DNA from: Methanocorpusculum sp.
GTDB taxonomy: Archaea; Halobacteriota; Methanomicrobia; Methanomicrobiales; Methanocorpusculaceae
DNA: 10,961 bases
Assembly (NCBI GenBank): GCA_017555685.1
Contig: JAFZFW010000005.1
Location: 1 to 10,961 of the forward strand
Reading direction: 5' to 3'
Shown here: in pieces, positions 1 through 6,694 of the stretch
Layout: every line of letters starts with the position of its first letter
Position numbering within the stretch: position 1 is the stretch's first letter
Translations under genes and position numbers: made by a program
Notes under the pieces: model-generated
The model's input: only the letters and a program-made list of their open reading frames with translations
What the model was told of the DNA's origin: nothing
Database searches by the model: none

Positions 1-701
1 GTGTTTGCACACGGGATTGGCGAGAGTCCGCGGACACGGTTGTGCACCTGTGCTGCAGGAAGTGTCCAGTCGATGACACATTCCTCCTTCTTAATCGACG
101 GAGCGAAGGTTGCTTCTGCAGAGTTCTGCGGAGTTCTGGTTGACGTACCATCAGTAATCTGCTGCATGGCCTCAACAAGTGCTTCTGCTCCGAGAACTGC
201 TAAGCGGTCGTGGAGTTCACCGAATGTCTCGTCTTCTCCGACCGGGATTTCCTTCTTTAAGATGATGTCTCCGGAGTCGAGAGCTTCAGAGACATACATA
301 ATGGTAACGCCTGCAGTCTCGTCGCCATTTAAGACCGAGTACTGCATCGGTGCTGCCCCGCGATACTTCGGGAGAAGCGAGCCGTGCACATTAATGGTTC
401 CAAACTTCGGCAGGTCAATGATGTTGTTTGGAATCATCATTCCATATGCAACAACTGCAGAGATGTCAGGATTGAGTGCTGCAAGCTCAGCATAGAGAGC
501 TTCGTCTTTGAGGTTTTCCGGCTGGAACACAGGAATATCGTGAGCGAGGGCAAACTCTTTGACCGGGGAGAACTGGATTTTGTTTCCTCTTTTGTTTGGT
601 TTGTCTGCTCTGGTTAAGACTGCAACCACTTCATGTTCGGCATAGACTGCCTCTAATGAGCGAATTGCATACTCCGGGGTTCCCATAAAAATTACACGCA
701 T
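1..701 (-). CDS. fmt: Methionyl-tRNA formyltransferase, 3' end beyond the window
   Basis: Transfers a formyl group, in bacteria from 10-formyl-tetrahydrofolate, to the amino group of Met on initiator tRNA. Read on the minus strand from ATG at 701-699, the 233 visible residues start MRVIFMGTPEYA, the usual Fmt opening. Residues 104-117 hold the NVHGSLLPKYRGAAP signature; N104, H106 and D142 (in LDSGD) match the catalytic Asn-His-Asp triad. The C-terminal Fmt domain begins near residue 205 (VIDW, then RGLSPIPCA) and is cut by the window edge, so about 70-80 residues are missing. The ATG shares one base with the def stop (TAATG), and an AGGAG ribosome site lies at 710-714, eight bases upstream, so translation is probably coupled to def. 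Fmt is normally bacterial and organellar. Other formyltransferases (PurN, ArnA-type) share the catalytic triad, but the start, the loop RGNKIQFSPVK and the C-terminal domain favour Fmt. Confidence 0.93.
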   Translation of the reverse strand, partial: MRVIFMGTPEYAIRSLEAVYAEHEVVAVLTRADKPNKRGNKIQFSPVKEFALAHDIPVFQPENLKDEALYAELAALNPDISAVVAYGMMIPNNIIDLPKFGTINVHGSLLPKYRGAAPMQYSVLNGDETAGVTIMYVSEALDSGDIILKKEIPVGEDETFGELHDRLAVLGAEALVEAMQQITDGTSTRTPQNSAEATFAPSIKKEECVIDWTLPAAQVHNRVRGLSPIPCAN

Positions 702-1186
702 TATTCTTTCTCCTGTAATGATTCAAGCTGGCGGCCGATGAGTTTGCGGGCGACCGGTGTTAAGCGGTCGACAAATAAGATTCCGTCTAAGTGGTCGTAT
801 TCATGCTGGAATACGCGGGCCGGGAAGTCTTTGAGTTCTTCTTCGATGGTCTCTCCTGCTTCGTTGGTGTAGCGAACAGTGATTCTCTTCGGACGGCGGA
901 CTTTTTTGTGGATGCCCGGAACAGAGAGACAGCCCTCTTCCATCTCAGCCTGTGCAGAACCGGTTTTGAGAATCTCCGGGTTGATGACCTTTCTGAGCTT
1001 GTCTCCGGCATTCATGATGAAGAAGCGCTCAGAGATTCCAACCTGCGGGGCGGCAAGCCCTACGCCGCGGCAGGTGGAAAGCATTGGAACCATCTCATCT
1101 AAGATTGCGAGAAGTTCGGGGGTGATTTCTTTGACCGGCTCGGCAACAGCAGCTAAGACCGGCTTTCCATATATCTGGATATCCAT
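701..1186 (-). CDS. def: Peptide deformylase
   Basis: Metalloenzyme that removes the N-formyl group from the first Met of new proteins. All three family motifs are intact (numbering from the chosen start): GVGLAAPQ at 41-48, EGCLS at 84-88 and HEYDH at 128-132, giving metal ligands C86, H128 and H132 and catalytic E129. At 161 residues it has the usual bacterial length (about 165-170). The frame is open to an ATG at 1222, but family proteins begin just before a (Y)GxPVL segment, here MDIQIYGKPVL, so I chose the ATG at 1186. No clear ribosome site precedes either start. It is the promoter-proximal gene of the def-fmt pair and is divergent from proS. Codon choice (for example frequent TTA for Leu) looks like that of its neighbours, so any transfer from bacteria was probably not recent. 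Confidence 0.95.
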   Translation of the reverse strand: MDIQIYGKPVLAAVAEPVKEITPELLAILDEMVPMLSTCRGVGLAAPQVGISERFFIMNAGDKLRKVINPEILKTGSAQAEMEEGCLSVPGIHKKVRRPKRITVRYTNEAGETIEEELKDFPARVFQHEYDHLDGILFVDRLTPVARKLIGRQLESLQEKE

Positions 1187-1293
1187 TTGACTACTATATT
1201 GAACGCAGGAAATCATGAACATGCCGCATCGCCCAACCCCTATCTTAATACTCTCGCGAGTCCAACATAATATGCTTCAGGTGAACAATATCA
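1187..1293. promoter_or_regulatory. Divergent promoter region between def and proS
   Basis: A gap of 107 bases between divergent start codons must hold both promoters. An A/T-rich element at 1241-1250 (TATCTTAATA) can be read as a weak archaeal TATA box in both directions: about 25 bases to the right gives a proS transcript start near 1272-1276, and about 25 to the left one near 1220 for def. A CTCGCGAG palindrome at 1253-1260 lies beside it. For proS a clear ribosome site AGGTGA lies at 1279-1284, nine bases before the ATG. The box positions are inferred by eye and are weak matches. Confidence 0.35.
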
Positions 1294-2727
1294 ATGGCAG
1301 AAGAAACAGAAGGCTTACCCTCACGCACTGATTTTAGTGCATGGTACAACGAAGTCATCCGCCGTGCAGAAATCATGGACGTCCGCTACCCTGTCAAGGG
1401 TCTCTACGTCTGGTACCCATTCGGATTCGCACTTCGTCAGCACACCTATAACTACCTCCGAGAACTCTTAAACCGCGACCACGAAGAAGCTCTCTTCCCG
1501 CTTCTTATCCCGAGAACCGAGTTCATGAAGGAAGCTGAGCACATCAAAGGATTCGAAGACGAGGCATACTGGGTCACCCACGGTGGATTAACTCCGCTTG
1601 ACGTCAAGCTCGCACTCAGACCGACCAGTGAGACTGCAATCTACCCGATGTACTCCTTATGGATTCGCTCCCACGCAGACTTACCGCTCAAGCTCTATCA
1701 GATTGTCAACACCTTCCGCTACGAAACAAAGCACACCCGTCCGTTAATCCGCCTCCGTGAAATCACCTCCTTCATGGAATCCCACACTGTCCACACCGAC
1801 TGGGATGATGCAAACAAACAGGTAGAATACGAACTTGAGATTGCAAAAGAGTTCTACCGCGAGTTAGGTGTTCCAATCATCATCTCCAAGCGTCCGGACT
1901 GGGACAAATTCCCGGGAGCAGACTTCACGATGGCAGTTGATTGTGTCTTCCCGGACGGAAGAACCCTCCAGATTGGAACCGTCCACCACTTAGGAGACAA
2001 CTTCGCAACGACCTATGACATCACCTACGAAGATGCCAACGGTGAACACCAGGTCGCATCCCAGACCTGCTTTGGAATCTCCGAGCGCTGTATCGCAGCA
2101 ATCATCGCCGTCCACGGAGACGACAAAGGTCTCGTCCTTCCGGCAACCGTCGCCCCGACACAGATTGTCATCATCCCGATTATCGTTGGAAAGCGCGGAG
2201 ACGAAATCTTAGCAGCAGCAGCAGAGCTCGAAGCAGAGCTCAAAGCCGCAGGACTTCGTGTCAAGACCGATACCCGCGACATGCGTCCAGGCGCAAAATA
2301 CTACCACTGGGAACTCCACGGCGTCCCGCTCAGAGTTGAACTTGGACCGCGTGACCTTGACAACAAACAGCTCGTCTGTGTCAACCGCTTAGGTGTCAAG
2401 ACCCAGATTCCGCGCGAGGGAGCAGTCGAATCCATCAACCGCCTCTTAAACGAAGCACACGACCAGATTTTAGAGAAGGCAGAAAACCACTTAGAAGCCC
2501 ACCTCAAACACGCAGAAACCGTTGAGGAAGCAAACGAAGTTCTTGAAGGAAATGTCGTAACCGTTCACTGGTGCGGTGACCGCGAATGTGCAGACAAGTT
2601 AGAGGAACTCACCAGCTCCACTCTGCTTGGAACTGAGATCAGAAGCAAATATGTTGCAGACGAAGAAGGCAGATGTATCATCTGCGGCAAGCCTGCAAAG
2701 CCGGCTTTAATCGGACGCTCTTACTAA
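1294..2727 (+). CDS. proS: Prolyl-tRNA synthetase, archaeal/eukaryotic type
   Basis: Class II synthetase that charges tRNA-Pro with proline in the cytoplasm. Its 477 residues fit the archaeal/eukaryotic form rather than the longer bacterial form with an editing insert. Visible parts: the motif 1 region at about 35-60 ([16 protein letters not shown]); motif 2 at 141-157 ([17 protein letters not shown]); motif 3 at about 260-284 (GISERC then [10 protein letters not shown]); an anticodon-binding domain from about 285, including [16 protein letters not shown]; and a C-terminal zinc domain with C427, C432, C461 and C464, ending in the family's characteristic terminal Tyr. The ATG has AGGTGA nine bases upstream. 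It is divergent from def and followed by a short hairpin, so probably has its own transcript. Some methanogen ProRS enzymes also activate cysteine; the sequence alone does not settle that here. Confidence 0.97.
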   Translation: MAEETEGLPSRTDFSAWYNEVIRRAEIMDVRYPVKGLYVWYPFGFALRQHTYNYLRELLNRDHEEALFPLLIPRTEFMKEAEHIKGFEDEAYWVTHGGLTPLDVKLALRPTSETAIYPMYSLWIRSHADLPLKLYQIVNTFRYETKHTRPLIRLREITSFMESHTVHTDWDDANKQVEYELEIAKEFYRELGVPIIISKRPDWDKFPGADFTMAVDCVFPDGRTLQIGTVHHLGDNFATTYDITYEDANGEHQVASQTCFGISERCIAAIIAVHGDDKGLVLPATVAPTQIVIIPIIVGKRGDEILAAAAELEAELKAAGLRVKTDTRDMRPGAKYYHWELHGVPLRVELGPRDLDNKQLVCVNRLGVKTQIPREGAVESINRLLNEAHDQILEKAENHLEAHLKHAETVEEANEVLEGNVVTVHWCGDRECADKLEELTSSTLLGTEIRSKYVADEEGRCIICGKPAKPALIGRSY

Positions 2728-2737
2728 TCTTCCAATA

Positions 2738-2762
2738 GGGGGCAACCCCACCTTCATTTTCT
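2738..2762 (+). terminator. Possible proS terminator hairpin
   Basis: Ten bases after the proS stop, GGGG (2738-2741) pairs with CCCC (2746-2749) around a GCAA loop, a GNRA-type tetraloop. The bases after it are pyrimidine-rich (ACCTTCATTTTCT). The stem is only four pairs and the U-tract is interrupted, so this is a moderate terminator candidate; it could also be a stabilising 3' hairpin. Confidence 0.35.
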
Positions 2763-2785
2763 CAATATCTAAATGGAAAAATATC

Positions 2786-3289
2786 ATGACAAATTTATTT
2801 ACCCGTGAAAATCCTACCGAGGCTGACTGCCTTGACCTTGCGGTCATGGAGAGAAGTCTCGGATTCAAAGAAAGACGATACATAGAAGAGCTTCGAATTT
2901 TAACCCGCTCGACTGCAGTAGACTGTGTGATTGACGACCGTTTTGAGCGGATTATCTATATCATCAAACCAGGAGATATGGGTCTTGCCATTGGAAAAGG
3001 CGGAGACAATATCAAAAAGCTTGCCCGCGTTTTAGGCAAACGCATCGAAATGGTTGAGTATGATGAATCCCGCGAGGCATTTGTTGCCAATATGTTCAAG
3101 CCGGCAGATATTGCATCTGTTGTCTTTGGAGACAGAACTGAACCGGTTGAGGTTTCGGTTTCAGAGCGGTCAAACTTCGGTCTTGCCATCGGAAAAGGCG
3201 GAGCTACTATTGAGAAGGCACGCCTGTTAGTCCGCCGGTTCTTCGGACGCGACATTGCTGAAATAGAGATTCTTGGAGATAAAAGATAA
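2786..3289 (+). CDS. NusA-like protein with two KH domains (archaeal type)
   Basis: Resembles the short archaeal NusA family, which has the two KH RNA-binding domains of bacterial NusA without its polymerase-binding N-terminus or S1 domain. Both KH loops are present: KPGDMGLAIGKGGDNIK with GKGG at 70-73, and FGLAIGKGGATIEKARLL with GKGG at 136-139. The family core starts near residue 28 (RRYIEELRILTRSTAVDCVIDD). With the ATG at 2786 it has 167 residues, about 20 more than is usual; Met21 (ATG at 2846) would give a typical length. Neither start has a convincing ribosome site, so the start is uncertain. In many archaea nusA lies in the RNA polymerase operon; here it sits 12 bases before hisE and probably shares its transcript. 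A role in termination, elongation or RNA binding is inferred from the family. Confidence 0.85.
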   Translation: MTNLFTRENPTEADCLDLAVMERSLGFKERRYIEELRILTRSTAVDCVIDDRFERIIYIIKPGDMGLAIGKGGDNIKKLARVLGKRIEMVEYDESREAFVANMFKPADIASVVFGDRTEPVEVSVSERSNFGLAIGKGGATIEKARLLVRRFFGRDIAEIEILGDKR

Positions 3290-3301
3290 GCGAGGATGAA
3301 A

Positions 3302-3616
3302 ATGACAAACGCCAATGTATTCGATGAGTTATGGCAGGTTATCTGCCAGCGTGCAGAATCCACATCTACGGAAAAATCCTATGTTCGCCACCTGTTATTC
3401 CACGAGAAGGGCTTAAACAAGCCGCTCGAGAAGGTCGGAGAAGAGGCATGCGAGTTTGTTCTTGCATGCAAGGACGGTAAACAGGAGCAGATTGTCGGAG
3501 AAGCTGCAGACCTGATGTTCCACCTGATGGTTGCGTTAAAGGCAGCAGATGTGGATTTCGCTTTAGTTGAAAAAGAGCTTGAGCTTCGCCGTGCAGGAAT
3601 GCACCTGCACGACTAA
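3302..3616 (+). CDS. hisE: Phosphoribosyl-ATP pyrophosphatase
   Basis: Second step of histidine biosynthesis: hydrolyses phosphoribosyl-ATP to phosphoribosyl-AMP and pyrophosphate. HisE/MazG-like signatures are visible: EKSYVRHLL, KPLEKVGEEACEFVLA with the metal-binding acidic residues, and EAADLMFHLMVAL. Length is about 104 residues, normal for stand-alone HisE; no HisI domain is fused. An ATG at 3296 is in frame, but the ribosome site GCGAGG at 3290-3295 touches it; the ATG at 3302 sits six bases further on at normal spacing, so I prefer 3302. It follows the NusA-like gene closely and is probably cotranscribed. No other histidine gene is in the window, so the pathway genes are scattered. 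Its last codons form one arm of a terminator. Confidence 0.93.
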   Translation: MTNANVFDELWQVICQRAESTSTEKSYVRHLLFHEKGLNKPLEKVGEEACEFVLACKDGKQEQIVGEAADLMFHLMVALKAADVDFALVEKELELRRAGMHLHD

Positions 3617-3626
3617 CTTTTTTTTT
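3591..3626 (+). terminator. Hairpin plus U9 terminator of the nusA-like/hisE transcript
   Basis: GTGCAGG at 3591-3597 pairs perfectly with CCTGCAC at 3604-3610 around a six-base loop. After seven bases containing the hisE stop comes an unbroken run of nine T at 3618-3626. The stem lies wholly within the hisE coding sequence. The U-tract alone would meet the known requirement for archaeal termination; the hairpin adds a bacterial-like form. The T-run ends at the stop codon of the convergent minus-strand gene. Confidence 0.75.
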
Positions 3627-3843
3627 ATTCCCTGAATTTCACGAATCCAATCAGGGAAATTATCATCAGCAGAAATCCTGCAAAGTATGTCGGCCAGTAG
3701 ATGAATGAGTAGAGAACCAGCCAGTCGAAGAGTTCCCAATGTTCAATGCTCATCCGGTAGATGCCAAGTGCAAACGGGACGATAAATGGTATGATTCCGA
3801 GAAGGAATCCCAAAATCCAGAGGTATGTTTCCTTAAATTTCAT
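3625..3843 (-). CDS. Small two-helix membrane protein, unknown function
   Basis: A protein of 72 residues I do not recognise. It has a short basic start (MKFKETY), a hydrophobic helix at about 7-28 (LWILGFLLGIIPFIVPFALG), a polar, acidic loop around 31-41 (MSIEHWELFDW) and a second helix at about 42-67, then a charged tail (KFRE). Both helices are rich in aromatic residues. Its ATG overlaps the TGA of the upstream 56-residue gene by four bases (ATGA, 3840-3843), strong support that both are real and translated together. It converges on hisE with eight bases between stops. No catalytic motif is visible. An integral membrane location is inferred from hydrophobicity; a function cannot be given. 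Confidence 0.7.
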   Translation of the reverse strand: MKFKETYLWILGFLLGIIPFIVPFALGIYRMSIEHWELFDWLVLYSFIYWPTYFAGFLLMIISLIGFVKFRE

Positions 3844-4010
3844 ATGAGTGATTGCAGAATCATAATCACGGAAAGAATACAGACAACGCTTTCCAAGACT
3901 GCAACAAGAGTAAATGCCTTCTTCGGGAAGCGGGATTTCTTGTATTCTTCATAGACGAAATACAGGGTGAGAAGAGAGAACACCAGGATAAGCAGATACA
4001 TCCACAGCAT
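3840..4010 (-). CDS. 56-residue two-helix membrane protein, unknown function
   Basis: Read from ATG at 4010-4008 to TGA at 3842-3840, giving 56 residues. It begins MLWMYLLILVFSLLTLYFVY, a membrane helix, followed by a charged stretch (EEYKKSRFPKK, about 21-31) and a second helix at about 33-52 (FTLVAVLESVVCILSVIMIL). An in-frame TAG lies two codons upstream, fixing the start at this ATG or at Met4. A purine-rich site GAGGAG at 4026-4031 is about 15 bases away, rather far for a ribosome site. The four-base overlap with the 72-residue gene, and the shared two-helix plan, suggest a pair acting together in the membrane. It begins 32 bases after the helicase stop on the same strand, so it could be transcribed by readthrough. 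I do not recognise the family. Confidence 0.6.
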   Translation of the reverse strand: MLWMYLLILVFSLLTLYFVYEEYKKSRFPKKAFTLVAVLESVVCILSVIMILQSLI

Positions 4011-4034
4011 ATACTACTCTCTGTTCTCCTCTGT

Positions 4035-4042
4035 AAAAAAAA
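4035..4042 (-). terminator. U8 tract directly after the helicase stop
   Basis: On the minus strand the helicase stop TAA (4045-4043) is followed at once by eight T (A8 on the plus strand at 4035-4042). A U-tract of this length can stop archaeal RNA polymerase without a hairpin; I see no stem before it. Termination may be partial, since the small membrane gene begins only 24 bases further on with little room for its own promoter. Confidence 0.5.
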
Positions 4043-6694
4043 TTATGTACCCTTCTTCTTCACAACACCGGTTGGAATCCGTGATGCCGGCTGGTCGTCG
4101 ATGTCGACGGTGATACCGATTAAGTATGCATTCATGCGGTCGATAGCTTCACGGTTCTGGGTGTCAGCGGCTGCCGCTCTCTGGTAGCAGGCATATGCTT
4201 CGTCGCGTGAACCGCGGAGGTCATACACCTTTCCAAGCTCGGTTAATGCCCGGCTGTCTCTTGGGTGGTTGTCAACCCATGCAAGAAGGATGCCTAATGC
4301 ATCATCATACTTTCCGGCACGGCGGGCATCAATTCCTGCCTCCACTGCGTCCCACTCATTGGACTGACGGCGTTTCGGTGCCGGGATGAACTGGTTTGCC
4401 TCACGCTTCTTGCGCTCGATTCTTTCTTCCTGCTCCTTTGTTGCCCGACGCGGAGCCTTTGTCTCGCGGATGATTTCGCGCTCCGGTGTACGGCGCTCGC
4501 CTTTTCCGGCACGCTCGACTCTGTCCTTCGTGTGCTCACGCTTGACTGCCGCATTCTGCTCTTTGCGCTTTGCAACCCATGCAGGCGGTTCCTGCTTCCT
4601 GGAAGACAGCTCGCGGGCGCGGGCAAGACCGTTCTTTTCCACCGAGCTCTTGTCTCCGCGGCGGCGTTCCTTTGCCTCCTCTTCATCGAGTGCGGCAAGC
4701 TCGGCGATAATCTCAAGTGGTTCTTCCATCTCGCGGACGAGGTGGTCAATTGCCAGCACACGGTTCATACCGATAAAGTGCTCAGCCATAACTCTTCCCA
4801 GCGGGGAGAGTTCAAGAGCATTGCCGTTCTTTTTGACCAGCTTGTGGCGGATCATCTCGGAAAGCGGGTCGTCGCCTTCGCCTACCATTGCAGCACCGAT
4901 TCCGGCAATGTCCTTTTCATTTCCGCGGGCGACAACTGCATTTGCCGCAAACTCCTCAGACGCCTCCTCGATTTCGTAAACCGGTGCGACCTCCTCCATT
5001 CTGCCTCTCAGAAGCTGGATTGCGACCTCTTCCTCAGTGAGTTTCGTTTCCCGGGAGTAGGATGCACCGGGTTCAGCCAGAATCACCACGCGGCCGATGT
5101 CGTGATAGTCCGGTCTTCCTGCACGTCCCATCATCTGGTGGAACTCCTGCACGGAAAGCCAGTTGATTCCCATAGCCAGCGCATCAAAGATAACCTGACT
5201 TGCCGGGAAGTCCACACCGGCTGCAAGTGCTGCGGTCGTTACCACACAGGCGAGCTTTCCTTCCTCGAACTTCTTCTCGACCTGACGGCGTTCCTGCGAG
5301 GTAAGACCTGCGTGATACGGAGCGGCCATCGAACCGATTGCCTCGGCAAGCGAGTGACAGCGGGTTCTTGCGTTCGTGAAGACGATGGTCTGTCCTTTGT
5401 AACCTTTCGAAGAAACTTTGTTGAACTCTTCGAACACCAGTTTCTTGATGTAGGGAACCTTCGCATCCTTTTCCGTGAAGATTAAGTGACGCTCGAGAGC
5501 GACCGGACGCTCGGCGTACGGCACAAGAGAGGCATGCAGTTTCTTTGCCAGAACGTGCGGAGAACCGATGGTTGCCGAGAGATAGAGGAACTGTGCCTTC
5601 GGGGCGACATACTTCAGACGGGCAATCAGACCGTCTAACCGGTGACCGCGCTCGGGGTCTTCCAAGGTCTGGACTTCATCGATTACAACCGTTCCGATGT
5701 TGTTCAGCTTCATGCCTTTTCTGAGCATGTTGTCCACACCTTCGTAGGTACCGACAACAATTCCTCCGCCGGAACCGCGGTTTCCAACAGCCCGCGTCTC
5801 CGGAAGGTTCAGACGCGACGTTCCCGTCATAATCGAGGTCTGGGTGATGTCCTTGTACTTCTCCGAGAAACGGTCGTACTTCTGGTTTGCGAGTGCCACA
5901 AGCGGCACGAGGAAGAGCATCCGCCCCCGCTTTTCCAGATAGTTTTTCACACCTGCCATCTCTCCGATGAAGGTCTTACCCGATGCGGTTGCCGCAACGA
6001 CCAGCAGGTCTTTTCCATAGAGAAGTCCTGCTTCGACTGCCAGCTGCTGAGCGGGCATTAAGGTATCAACCCCGCAGACGTCTACGAACTCACGCGGAAG
6101 CGGGAGATTCTCAATCCGCTCGGTTGCGACCTGCTCGTGTGCCTCCAGACAGTCGAACATCGTCTTTTTCGTGTCCAGAGACTCCGGCTGAAGGATAGCT
6201 AAGACCATATCGAGGTCGCGGTACTCTTCGAGGAGCTCTTCGATATGGAGCTGAGTCCGCTTTCCCAGGCGCTTGATGTGGGCGAGTTCACGGCGGAGCT
6301 CACGCTTTGCACAGTCAAGACAGACAAACTCCGTGCCGCAGCGGATGCGGGTCTGTTCGGTTAAGGCGGTGATTCTGTCATCAAAGAGACAGGTACGGCA
6401 GAGGGAGATCTTCTCCCACTTGATATTCATGCCGCGAAGGAAGTCCTGAAACTCCGGAAGGGTTTCCGTGAGCATAACTGCACCATTTGCCCGAAGTACT
6501 GTTATGAACTCTTTTGTCGGCGTCTTCTGCACGTGGGAAGTGCCCGGTCTTCTGACGAAGAACTCGGATGGCCGCATTCCTTTTGAGGTCTGCTCAAGCT
6601 CGACGGTTCCGACGTGTTTGATTTTTCCTGCTTTCTTGTCGTCGCAGAAGAAGATTTTGTACCCTTTCTTATAGGGCTGAACGATAGTTGCCAC
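4043..6694 (-). CDS. Ski2-like superfamily 2 helicase with zinc finger and C-terminal TPR segment
   Basis: Probable ATP-driven DNA or RNA helicase of 883 residues. Order: an N-terminal domain with a zinc-finger-like set C99-x2-C102, C119, C125-x2-C128; a helical stretch 130-195; RecA-like core 1 with motif I ATASGKT (235-241), motif II DEVQ (339-342) and motif III SAT (373-375); core 2 ending in motif VI QMMGRAGR (520-527); a winged-helix-like part to about 670; a very charged Arg/Lys/Glu linker about 671-780; and a TPR-like segment about 783-850 (RRAGKYDDALGILLAWVDNHP and a second repeat). The start is GTG at 6694, directly after the regulator's stop (TAAGTG), with GGTGAAGG just upstream, so the two are cotranslated. 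DEVQ instead of DExH is a variant seen in Ski2-like proteins. The N-terminus may match a domain of archaeal helicases I recall as DUF5814; this is unchecked. Substrate and role are unknown. Confidence 0.88.
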   Translation of the reverse strand: MATIVQPYKKGYKIFFCDDKKAGKIKHVGTVELEQTSKGMRPSEFFVRRPGTSHVQKTPTKEFITVLRANGAVMLTETLPEFQDFLRGMNIKWEKISLCRTCLFDDRITALTEQTRIRCGTEFVCLDCAKRELRRELAHIKRLGKRTQLHIEELLEEYRDLDMVLAILQPESLDTKKTMFDCLEAHEQVATERIENLPLPREFVDVCGVDTLMPAQQLAVEAGLLYGKDLLVVAATASGKTFIGEMAGVKNYLEKRGRMLFLVPLVALANQKYDRFSEKYKDITQTSIMTGTSRLNLPETRAVGNRGSGGGIVVGTYEGVDNMLRKGMKLNNIGTVVIDEVQTLEDPERGHRLDGLIARLKYVAPKAQFLYLSATIGSPHVLAKKLHASLVPYAERPVALERHLIFTEKDAKVPYIKKLVFEEFNKVSSKGYKGQTIVFTNARTRCHSLAEAIGSMAAPYHAGLTSQERRQVEKKFEEGKLACVVTTAALAAGVDFPASQVIFDALAMGINWLSVQEFHQMMGRAGRPDYHDIGRVVILAEPGASYSRETKLTEEEVAIQLLRGRMEEVAPVYEIEEASEEFAANAVVARGNEKDIAGIGAAMVGEGDDPLSEMIRHKLVKKNGNALELSPLGRVMAEHFIGMNRVLAIDHLVREMEEPLEIIAELAALDEEEAKERRRGDKSSVEKNGLARARELSSRKQEPPAWVAKRKEQNAAVKREHTKDRVERAGKGERRTPEREIIRETKAPRRATKEQEERIERKKREANQFIPAPKRRQSNEWDAVEAGIDARRAGKYDDALGILLAWVDNHPRDSRALTELGKVYDLRGSRDEAYACYQRAAAADTQNREAIDRMNAYLIGITVDIDDQPASRIPTGVVKKKGT

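Noticed and set aside
1..495. A 164-codon open frame on the plus strand at the left edge
   Set aside because: It is antisense to the conserved Fmt catalytic region; its translation has no family pattern.
1166..1190. ATATCTGGATATCC near the def start as a dif-like site for the recombinase
   Set aside because: It is coding sequence for the conserved start of def, and lacks the two 11-base arms with a six-base spacer.
1187..1222. Upstream ATG of def (adding 12 residues)
   Set aside because: The extra residues are outside the family and have no ribosome site; the transcript start estimated near 1220 would barely include them. Kept only as an alternative start.
4532..5485. A 317-codon open frame on the plus strand
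   Set aside because: It lies wholly antisense to helicase motifs that are clearly coding (motif I to VI region). Its translation is rich in Cys, Ser, His and Arg with no recognisable domain; it is a shadow.
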